From positions 1 through 26,167 of IMG/VR virus record IMGVR_UViG_3300030451_000031: a stretch of 26,167 nucleotides of DNA; one strand, given 5' to 3'. This document shows positions 1 through 5,814 of the stretch, piece by piece; the first letter of the stretch is position 1; each line of letters begins with the position of its first letter. A model generated the notes under the pieces. The model worked only from the letters and a program-made list of their open reading frames with translations, was not told the origin of the DNA and searched no databases. Both the position numbers and the translations under genes were made by a program. The DNA comes from a virus.

Positions 1-245
1 TTGTTTTAATGAAGATTGATGAAAGATTATCTACTTGTAAATCTTGTATTGTTAACACAGTGCATGACTCAATAGTTATTGATGTTCATCCTGAGGAACA
101 AGATCAAGTTTTGTTTATAATTAAATCAATCAATAATGATATGAAAACAATAATAGACAATTATTATGGTATCAATTTTAATGTGCCATTGTTACTCGAA
201 GCGAAGATGGGTGACAACTGGCTTGACACAAAAGAGGTATCGTGA
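1..245 (+). CDS. DNA polymerase, family A, C-terminal fragment (cut by window start)
   Basis: The reading frame is open from the window edge (first whole codon at base 3) to TGA at 243-245, so the ATG at base 9 is probably internal. The fragment carries NTVHDSIVIDVHP, which matches motif C of family A (Pol I-type) DNA polymerases: the His-Asp pair, here followed by Ser rather than the more usual Glu, supplies a metal-binding aspartate of the palm. The remaining 50 residues, ending LLEAKMGDNWLDTKEV, resemble the C-terminal tail of phage replicative Pol I-type enzymes. It would replicate the phage genome. The 3' end is followed after about 30 bp by the ssDNA-binding-like gene, as expected in a replication operon. 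The fingers, most of the palm and any exonuclease domain lie outside the window. Confidence 0.85.
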   Translation, partial: VLMKIDERLSTCKSCIVNTVHDSIVIDVHPEEQDQVLFIIKSINNDMKTIIDNYYGINFNVPLLLEAKMGDNWLDTKEVS

Positions 246-266
246 TAAAACTATTACTACTTTATA

Positions 267-272
267 AAGGAG
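267..272 (+). promoter_or_regulatory. Shine-Dalgarno site that sets the start of the ssDNA-binding-like gene
   Basis: AAGGAG lies six bases before the ATG at 279. This favours 279 over the TTG codon at 276, which would add one methionine and have only three bases of spacing. Confidence 0.75.
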
Positions 273-278
273 TCATTG

Positions 279-1199
279 ATGACAGAATTAGCTAATATTA
301 ACACAGATAGCTATGAAAATTTAGCAAGGGCAATGGGCATGGCAACAGATAAGCCAGCCAAGCGTTCTAACACATTGAATAGATTAAGAATTTGGCACTC
401 ACCTATTATGGGTAAGGCAGAGATAAATGGTAAGCTCTCAAATGTCGAAGTTGTTGAGGGTGGTTGTTACAGACTTGAAATAGTAAAAGAGGATTCCTCC
501 ACCTTTTTGTTTTCAAAGAATATTACAATCAGACCATTTATGCAGCGATTCATGCTCAAAAGGTATGTCGCTAATGCTAGTGCCAAAGGTGGTGAACCTA
601 AGGGTTCTTTCCACCGAACCATCATGGCAGATAGTCTTAACATGGATTTGAAGGATAACACAGGTCGTTTTAATTGTGGTAAGCCATCAGGTTATGTTCA
701 AGATTTTCAAGCCTTACCAAAAGATATGCAGGATTTAATCAGGCAGATTAAAAGGGTAAGGGTCGTGTTTGGCACAGTGACTTTAGATAGTCCTGTTGAC
801 GATAAAGGTATTCTTGTTGAAGATGGAACAGATTTTCCTTTCATCTGGGAAGTTGACAACAAGGATGCTTTTAAAATATTTGGCGATAAGTTTGCAGAAT
901 TTTCTGCTAAGTCTGTATTGCCAATTCAACATGCGATACATTTTAATGGCACTAATGCTAATCCTTTGCCTAATGGTAGTAAGTTTTACACACCTATAGC
1001 TGAAGTAGACTTCTCTGCAAGTTTTGATATGACAGAAGAAGATCAAAAGATGTTTAGGGATTTTAACGACTTTGTTAAAAACTTTAACGATTACATTTGC
1101 AAAGAGTGGGATAATAGAGTTCAGAGTAGGCAAGGAGAAGTTAGTAAAGAGGACATACAAACTGTAGAAGATTTTATTGATATAGAAGATTCTCAGTGA
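279..1199 (+). CDS. Single-stranded DNA-binding-like replication protein
   Basis: A 306-residue protein with no membrane segment, basic in its first half, followed by a terminal stretch of about 55 residues rich in Asp and Glu (EEDQKMF, EDIQTVEDFIDIEDSQ). An acidic tail is a known feature of phage ssDNA-binding proteins such as T7 gp2.5, where it contacts polymerase and helicase. The location directly between the polymerase and two recombination-type nucleases, and the resemblance to proteins annotated as ssDNA-binding in marine podoviruses, support this role. I cannot show an OB fold by eye. The start at 279 is chosen for its AAGGAG site. The stop overlaps the GTG start of the next gene, implying translational coupling. 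Alternative: another replication accessory protein of unknown fold. Confidence 0.6.
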   Translation: MTELANINTDSYENLARAMGMATDKPAKRSNTLNRLRIWHSPIMGKAEINGKLSNVEVVEGGCYRLEIVKEDSSTFLFSKNITIRPFMQRFMLKRYVANASAKGGEPKGSFHRTIMADSLNMDLKDNTGRFNCGKPSGYVQDFQALPKDMQDLIRQIKRVRVVFGTVTLDSPVDDKGILVEDGTDFPFIWEVDNKDAFKIFGDKFAEFSAKSVLPIQHAIHFNGTNANPLPNGSKFYTPIAEVDFSASFDMTEEDQKMFRDFNDFVKNFNDYICKEWDNRVQSRQGEVSKEDIQTVEDFIDIEDSQ

Positions 1200-1936
1200 T
1201 TAAAAATGATCCTTTCAAGGTGCATAATATAAATTATTTATCACCTAGTAGTATAAATACTTATATTACAGACAAGTCTCAGTGGATAATGAGATACCTC
1301 TTTGGCATTAAATCCTTCAGTGGTGCTAGTGCTATGAGAGGTATTGCACTTGAGCATGTATTAGCAGAGAAAGTTGAGAAAGGATTTTATGACTTTGATA
1401 TGCTTGACAAAAAATTTGTAGCTTTGTGTGGTGAAGCAGGTATTGATTTACATGAAGCTAGAACAGAGAAAGAGAGAAAGTCTCTTGAGGGTTATGGTAA
1501 AGTATTAGATGAAAAATTTAAATACAAAAAACTTGAGGGATATCAAGAAAAAGTAGAGGTACAGTTAGATGATTTACCCATACCTATTATTGGTTATATT
1601 GATTTTTTGTTTGATAATACCATAGTTGATTTAAAGACAACTGCAAGGATACCATCAAAGCCTACAGAATCACAAAAGAGACAGATGGCTTTATACTCTA
1701 TGGCATATCCTGATAAGAAGGTAGATTTGTTTTTTGCTAGTTCTAAAGACAGTAAAAAGTTTTCATTAAGAAGTTTATCTGCCTACAAAAAGCAAATAAA
1801 AACAGTTGCTTTTACAATACAAAGATTTTTATCTTTAAGTGAGGACAAGCATACTTTAGCACAGTATGAGTTTCCAAATACTGACTCTTGGATGTGGTCG
1901 GATAAGATGAAAAAAGAAGCAGAGAAGATTTGGTAA
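1196..1936 (+). CDS. PD-(D/E)XK exonuclease, RecB/Cas4-like
   Basis: A 246-residue protein with the ordered motifs of RecB/Cas4-type nucleases: YLSPSSINTY near residues 14-23, a Gly-x-x-x-x-His at residues 49-54 (His54), GYIDFLFD with Asp136, the catalytic IVDLKTT with Asp145 and Lys147, and QMALY with Gln163 and Tyr167 (the Q-x3-Y motif). These residues coordinate Mg2+ in the family. It probably processes DNA ends in phage recombination, replication or host DNA breakdown. No four-cysteine iron-sulfur cluster is visible, unlike canonical Cas4. It starts at GTG 1196, overlapping the previous stop by four bases, and its end overlaps the next nuclease gene by seven bases. Confidence 0.8.
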   Translation: MIKNDPFKVHNINYLSPSSINTYITDKSQWIMRYLFGIKSFSGASAMRGIALEHVLAEKVEKGFYDFDMLDKKFVALCGEAGIDLHEARTEKERKSLEGYGKVLDEKFKYKKLEGYQEKVEVQLDDLPIPIIGYIDFLFDNTIVDLKTTARIPSKPTESQKRQMALYSMAYPDKKVDLFFASSKDSKKFSLRSLSAYKKQIKTVAFTIQRFLSLSEDKHTLAQYEFPNTDSWMWSDKMKKEAEKIW

Positions 1937-2277
1937 AACCACAAAGTGCGAAAGCAAAAGGCAGAAGATTACAACAATGGTTTCGTGACCTTCTTATACA
2001 TAAACTAGATATACATCCTGATGATGTTGAATCAAGATCAATGGGTGCAGGTGGGGAAGATTTGATAATGGCAAGAGCAGCAAGAAAAAAGTTTCCCTAT
2101 TCTATTGAATGTAAGAATCAAGAAAAGATAAATATATGGAAGTCTTATTTTCAAGCACAAGAAAATAGTAAAGATTACGAACCTATCGTTGTAATTAAAC
2201 GTAACAATCACAAACCATTGTTATTGGTTGATGCAGAACATTTTATAGATTTACATAGCAAAAATGAAAGGAAATAG
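1930..2277 (+). CDS. Small PD-(D/E)XK endonuclease, resolvase-like
   Basis: A 115-residue protein read from TTG 1930. It shows the compact core of a PD-(D/E)XK nuclease: Glu34 near the N-terminus, GAGGEDL with Asp44, then YSIECKNQE with Glu60 and Lys62, followed by a helix with Gln75 and Gln77. Size and motif spacing recall archaeal-type Holliday junction resolvases and similar small phage endonucleases, so branch resolution or debranching before packaging is a reasonable role. Substrate cannot be read from sequence. It overlaps the upstream RecB-like gene by seven bases, so the two nucleases are probably made in a fixed ratio. The next ATG is at residue 38 and would remove Glu34, which supports the TTG start. 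Confidence 0.7.
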   Translation: MVKPQSAKAKGRRLQQWFRDLLIHKLDIHPDDVESRSMGAGGEDLIMARAARKKFPYSIECKNQEKINIWKSYFQAQENSKDYEPIVVIKRNNHKPLLLVDAEHFIDLHSKNERK

Positions 2278-2279
2278 TT

Positions 2280-2579
2280 ATGAGAAGAAAAGCAAATGCA
2301 GTATATATAGAGTTAGTTCCAAAAGCAGAAGGAACTTACTGGGGTGGAGATGTTGAATTAAATATTATTTGTGATCCTAATTCTACGTTGGATAAAGAAA
2401 GTCAAAAGGCTTTAAATCATTTAGCAGAGTTAATAGCTTGCTCAGTTCCTATCATGGAAGTAGAGCCAAGTGTGGCAATAAAAATGGAGCAGTTTTTAGC
2501 TACTTTTGTTAAGAAAAAATTTGACATAAAAAAAGAAAAAGATAATGTTATACATATAGATTTTAAAAGAGAAGATTAA
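2280..2579 (+). CDS. Hypothetical protein, 99 aa
   Basis: I do not recognise this protein. It is soluble, with no signal peptide or membrane segment. The N-terminal third looks like beta strands (VYIELVPKAEG, WGGDVELNIIC), the middle is a helical stretch (SQKALNHLAELIACS), and the last 30 residues are lysine-rich (FVKKKFDIKKEKDN) before an IHIDF strand. It begins two bases after the preceding nuclease, with a GAAAGGAAA ribosome site overlapping that gene's end, and one base separates it from the DUF3310 gene, so it belongs to the replication and nucleotide operon. Confidence 0.7.
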   Translation: MRRKANAVYIELVPKAEGTYWGGDVELNIICDPNSTLDKESQKALNHLAELIACSVPIMEVEPSVAIKMEQFLATFVKKKFDIKKEKDNVIHIDFKRED

Positions 2580-2580
2580 T

Positions 2581-2895
2581 ATGGGAATGTACAGAGAAGA
2601 ATTAAATAGAAAATTTAAAGAAATAGGTGACATGGCTAGAAAACAAGCAAGAGAACAATCTGATCACAAAGAGATTATGGATATGGTTAATCATCCACCA
2701 CATTACAATCAAGCAGGTATAGAGGCTTTGGATGCAATTTTGGCTGCTACAAATGAAGGCAGTGAGTATTATCTGCAAGGCAATATAATAAAATATATTT
2801 GGAGATATAGATATAAAAATGGTGTTGAGGATTTAGAAAAAGCATTATTTTATTTGAAGAGACTAATTAAAGTAAAGAAAGATGATACGAGTTAA
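2581..2895 (+). CDS. DUF3310 family protein
   Basis: A 104-residue protein whose second half matches the DUF3310 signature: VNHPPHYNQAGIEALDAI, then YLQGNIIKYIWRYRYKNG, then EDLEKALFYLKRLI. The family is widespread in tailed phages and is sometimes annotated as a nucleotide kinase, but its biochemical role is not established. The first 35 residues are charged and helical and lie outside the family core. Its position just upstream of ribonucleotide reductase fits a role in nucleotide metabolism. Its 3' end overlaps the next small gene by 14 bases. Confidence 0.85.
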   Translation: MGMYREELNRKFKEIGDMARKQAREQSDHKEIMDMVNHPPHYNQAGIEALDAILAATNEGSEYYLQGNIIKYIWRYRYKNGVEDLEKALFYLKRLIKVKKDDTS

Positions 2896-3049
2896 CATAA
2901 TTTTAAATGTTAAAGCTGACCCTAACGAATATCCAATACCATCAGATGGAGATGTAGGGCAGGAAATAGAAGATTATTTAAAAGATATAATACATGAGGT
3001 GGATGGTCTAAAAGTGACTAGCATAAAGGTAAGAACACAGGAGACATAG
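2882..3049 (+). CDS. Small hypothetical protein, 55 aa, coupled to ribonucleotide reductase
   Basis: ATG at 2882 opens a 55-codon frame ending with TAG at 3047-3049, immediately before the reductase ATG at 3050. The product begins MIRVNIILNVKADPNE and contains an acidic helix (GQEIEDYLKDIIHEVDGL) followed by KVTSIKVR. This beta-helix-beta pattern suggests a compact folded domain. It overlaps the DUF3310 gene by 14 bases, fills the only gap in the operon, and contains the reductase ribosome site (AGGAG, 3039-3043) in its last codons, all of which support a real gene. I know of no function. Confidence 0.7.
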   Translation: MIRVNIILNVKADPNEYPIPSDGDVGQEIEDYLKDIIHEVDGLKVTSIKVRTQET

Positions 3050-5011
3050 ATGAATAATTATTTACCAACAGATTATCAAAATTTTATAGCTTTATCTCGT
3101 TATGCGAGATGGAATGATGAAGAGCAAAGAAGAGAAACTTGGCTTGAAACTGTTGATAGATATTTTGATTACATGGATAATCATCTTAAAACTAAAAATG
3201 ATTATACAATAACAAAGGCATTAAAAGAAAAAATGACTGATGCTATTGTTTCTCTTAGTGTTATGCCTAGTATGAGAGCGTTGATGACTGCAGGTGTTGC
3301 TTTAGACAGATGTCATGTTGCAGGTTACAACTGTAGCTACATACCTGTGGATAGTCCAAGAAGTTTTGATGAATGTATGTACATTCTTATGTGTGGCACA
3401 GGTGTTGGATTCTCTGTTGAAAGAGAGAATGTTGATAAGTTACCTGTAGTTAATGAACACTTTGAAAATAGCACTACAGTTATAACAGTTGGAGATAGCA
3501 GACCGGGTTGGGCAAGAGCATTACGTGAACTTATTGCTATGTTATATGTGGGACAAGTTCCATCTTTAGATGTAACACAAGTTAGACCATCAGGTGCAAG
3601 ATTAAAAACATTTGGTGGTAGAGCGTCAGGTCCTCAACCTTTAGTAGACTTATATCATTTTTGCATAAGCATATTTAAGAAGGCATCAGGAAGAAGACTA
3701 TATCCTATTGAGTGTCACGATATTATGTGCAAGATAGGAGAAGTTGTAGTTGTTGGTGGTGTTAGACGTTCTGCACTTATATCTTTGTCTAATTTAGGTG
3801 ATGATCAAATGAGACATGCAAAGTCAGGTCAATGGTGGGAGAACGAAGGGCAAAGAGCATTAGCCAATAACTCTGTAGCATTCAAAGGTAAACCTGAGAT
3901 GGGTACATTCATGAGAGAATGGACAGCCTTATATGAATCTAAATCAGGAGAGCGTGGCATTTTCAATAGAGAATCAGCCATCAAACAAGCAGCTAAAAAT
4001 AAAAGAAGAAAATATGCTTTAGTAGAAAAGCCTGTGTTACCTTTAGATTATATACAGTTTGGTTGTAATCCTTGTAGTGAGATTATATTAAGACCTTATC
4101 AGTTTTGTAATCTTACAGAGGTCGTATGTAGACAAACAGATGATTTACAAACATTAAAAGATAAAGTTAGAATGGCTACTATATTAGGAACATTCCAATC
4201 TACTCTTACAGATTTTAAATATCTACGTAAGGTGTGGAAAGATAATACAGAAGAAGAAAGATTGTTAGGAGTTTCCCTAACAGGTATTCTTGATTGTCCT
4301 ATTCTATCTCCATACGATAAAAATTTAGAAGACACTCTTGAACAATTAAAAGAAGTTGCAGTAGAAACAAATAAAAAGGTAGCTAAAGATTTAGGTATAC
4401 CTCAATCTACTGCTATTACCTGCATTAAACCATCAGGAACTGTTTCTCAGTTAGTCGATAGTGCAAGTGGTATTCATGCTAGACATAATTCGTATTATAT
4501 TAGAACTGTTCGTGGAGATAATAAAGACCCACTAACACAGTTTATGAAAGAAGCAGGTATACCTATAGAGCCTGATATTACTAAGCCTGACAGTGTTTCT
4601 GTTTTTAGTTTTCCTATGAAATCACCAAAAGGTGCTACCACCAGAACTGAGATGACTGCCATAGAACAACTTAATTATTGGTTAACTTTTCAAAGACATT
4701 GGTGTGAACACAAACCTTCAGTCACTGTATCTGTAAAAGAGAACGAATGGATGAAAGTTGGTGCATGGGTGTATGATAACTTTGATGAGGTATCAGGAAT
4801 ATCTTTTTTACCTTTTAGTGAACACACTTACAAGCAAGCACCTTATCAAGATATTGATGAAGAAGAATATAATAATTTATTAAATGATATGCCTGAGTCA
4901 ATTGATTGGAGTAAACTAAAAGATTTTGAAAAAGAAGATACAACTACAGGAAGTAAAGATTTGGCATGTGTTGCTGGATCGTGTGAGATAGTTGATATAG
5001 AAGGAAGATAA
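3050..5011 (+). CDS. nrdJ: Class II (adenosylcobalamin-dependent) ribonucleotide reductase
   Basis: A 653-residue enzyme that reduces ribonucleotides to deoxyribonucleotides for phage DNA synthesis. The finger-loop motif CNPCSE carries the thiyl-radical Cys342 with Asn340 and Glu344. The active-site pair is Cys95 (YNCSY) and Cys353 (FCNL), eleven residues after Cys342, the same spacing as Cys408/Cys419 in the Lactobacillus leichmannii enzyme. KPSGTVSQL fits the phosphate-binding loop. The C-terminal CVAGSC (Cys640, Cys645) fits the dithiol that re-reduces the active site. It is a single chain with no adjacent small subunit, as expected for class II. The leichmannii enzyme has about 739 residues, so this is a short version. 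Dependence on host or environmental B12 follows from the class. AGGAG sits six bases before ATG. Confidence 0.92.
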   Translation: MNNYLPTDYQNFIALSRYARWNDEEQRRETWLETVDRYFDYMDNHLKTKNDYTITKALKEKMTDAIVSLSVMPSMRALMTAGVALDRCHVAGYNCSYIPVDSPRSFDECMYILMCGTGVGFSVERENVDKLPVVNEHFENSTTVITVGDSRPGWARALRELIAMLYVGQVPSLDVTQVRPSGARLKTFGGRASGPQPLVDLYHFCISIFKKASGRRLYPIECHDIMCKIGEVVVVGGVRRSALISLSNLGDDQMRHAKSGQWWENEGQRALANNSVAFKGKPEMGTFMREWTALYESKSGERGIFNRESAIKQAAKNKRRKYALVEKPVLPLDYIQFGCNPCSEIILRPYQFCNLTEVVCRQTDDLQTLKDKVRMATILGTFQSTLTDFKYLRKVWKDNTEEERLLGVSLTGILDCPILSPYDKNLEDTLEQLKEVAVETNKKVAKDLGIPQSTAITCIKPSGTVSQLVDSASGIHARHNSYYIRTVRGDNKDPLTQFMKEAGIPIEPDITKPDSVSVFSFPMKSPKGATTRTEMTAIEQLNYWLTFQRHWCEHKPSVTVSVKENEWMKVGAWVYDNFDEVSGISFLPFSEHTYKQAPYQDIDEEEYNNLLNDMPESIDWSKLKDFEKEDTTTGSKDLACVAGSCEIVDIEGR

Positions 5012-5013
5012 CT

Positions 5014-5259
5014 ATGAGAGAAATGTTATTAGGAGCTTTAAAGTCTTATTATGTTGGCAATATAAACAGACATATAGCTAACGTAGAAGTATTTTTAAGA
5101 ACATCTGTTGGTATTGGAGAACACTCTGATATACAAGGATCAATAGATAAGGAGTTAGAAGCCATAGACAAATATGATGCTAGACTATCTATGCTTATAA
5201 AATACTTTGAAAGAAAGACTGTAGAAAAAAGTGATAAAGAAGAAAAAAAATCTAAGTAG
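5014..5259 (+). CDS. Hypothetical marine-phage protein, 81 aa
   Basis: A small soluble, mostly helical protein beginning MREMLLGALKSYYVGNINRH, followed by IANVEVFLRTSVGIGEHSDI and a C-terminal coiled-coil-like helix with a lysine/glutamate-rich end. Proteins of this style (a helical hairpin with a conserved VGIGEHSDI-like turn) recur in marine phages, but I know of no function. It starts two bases after the reductase stop with an AAGGAAG ribosome site, so it is cotranscribed with it. Its last 29 bases overlap the next gene. Confidence 0.7.
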   Translation: MREMLLGALKSYYVGNINRHIANVEVFLRTSVGIGEHSDIQGSIDKELEAIDKYDARLSMLIKYFERKTVEKSDKEEKKSK

Positions 5260-5449
5260 ACAAGAAAGAGGTCTAGGTAAATATGATGCACCTTTGAAGT
5301 TGCAGTATAATCAGGGCATCACAGGTTTTAGATTTAATAAAAAGAATCCTTTTCCTGCAAAAACTATGCAACATAGGGAGTGGCAAAGAGGTTATAACTT
5401 TGCTTATTTTAAACAGGTTGAAAAGAATGAGGCTAGAAAAAGAAGCTAA
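5231..5449 (+). CDS. Ribosome modulation factor-like small protein
   Basis: A 72-residue, strongly basic protein read from GTG 5231. Its C-terminal half follows the layout of ribosome modulation factor (RMF): QGITG at residues 28-32, NPF at 39-41, and REWQRGYNFA at 49-58. E. coli RMF has AGIAG, CPY and SQWLGGWREA in the same order and with nearly the same spacing. RMF binds 30S subunits and promotes 100S ribosome dimers in stationary phase. A phage version could dampen or retune host translation, but that is inference. The first 20 residues are an extra lysine-rich leader. The gene overlaps both neighbours. Short motif similarity is the only evidence. Confidence 0.55.
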   Translation: MIKKKKNLSRQERGLGKYDAPLKLQYNQGITGFRFNKKNPFPAKTMQHREWQRGYNFAYFKQVEKNEARKRS

Positions 5450-5591
5450 AGAGTTTATGGAAAAGAAAAATAATACTACTTCAAAAAAATTAGAAGAGAT
5501 ATTTGAGAATGTTAAACTTGTGCAGGGTTTAACAGATATAATTCTAAAAAAGTTAAAGGAGTTAAATGCAAAAAATAACTCCAACGCATGA
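5427..5591 (+). CDS. Small coiled-coil hypothetical protein, 54 aa
   Basis: The product is one long charged helix (MRLEKEAKEFMEKK, then KKLEEIFENVKLVQGLTDIILKKLKELN) with heptad-like leucines and isoleucines, consistent with a coiled coil. I chose ATG 5427 rather than the TTG at 5400 because the latter would overlap the previous gene by 50 bases. From 5427 the overlap is 23 bases. The 3' end overlaps the next gene by 26 bases. The region is very AT-rich (27 G+C in the 120 bases 5461-5580). Function unknown. Confidence 0.55.
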   Translation: MRLEKEAKEFMEKKNNTTSKKLEEIFENVKLVQGLTDIILKKLKELNAKNNSNA

Positions 5592-5814
5592 CCTATCTTG
5601 GTATCTAAAATGGATAGGTTCTATGTTCATCATGTCAGGGATAATCTGTCGAGCAGTCGGTGTGTTCCCCTTCTACGATTTGATATCCTCCTGCGTAGGC
5701 ACAGGTTGCTTAACTGGTATGGCTTATCTTTGGCATGATAGAGCATTATTAATGGTTAATGGTGTTGCTTGTGCAGCGTTAATGATGGGAATATTAAGAT
5801 ACGTTGCTACTTAA
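5566..5814 (+). CDS. Small membrane protein, three predicted TM segments
   Basis: An 82-residue protein with hydrophobic segments near residues 15-32, 37-55 and 60-78, separated by short polar turns (FYDL, WHDRA). The N-terminal DLSWYLKWIGS and the central WHDRALL stretch recall small membrane proteins of unknown function found in marine phage genomes. It would sit in the host inner membrane. A role as holin or in superinfection control is possible but not shown. It is the last plus-strand gene, and its stop overlaps the convergent minus-strand gene by eight bases. Its first half is far richer in G+C than its neighbours (55 of 120 bases at 5581-5700), a possible sign of recent transfer. Confidence 0.65.
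   Translation: MQKITPTHDLSWYLKWIGSMFIMSGIICRAVGVFPFYDLISSCVGTGCLTGMAYLWHDRALLMVNGVACAALMMGILRYVAT

Noticed and set aside
223-251. Possible promoter before the ssDNA-binding-like gene: TTGACA, 17-base spacer, TAAAAC
   Set aside because: The -35 box matches fully but lies inside polymerase codons, and the -10 box matches only four of six positions. It may be real but I cannot separate it from chance.
783-1160. 125-residue minus-strand frame opposite the ssDNA-binding-like gene
   Set aside because: Antisense shadow in a compact plus-strand operon, with no ribosome site and a product that looks random.
2521-2546. TTGACA followed by GATAAT inside the 99-residue gene
   Set aside because: The spacer is only 14 bases and the site lies within a lysine-rich coding stretch.
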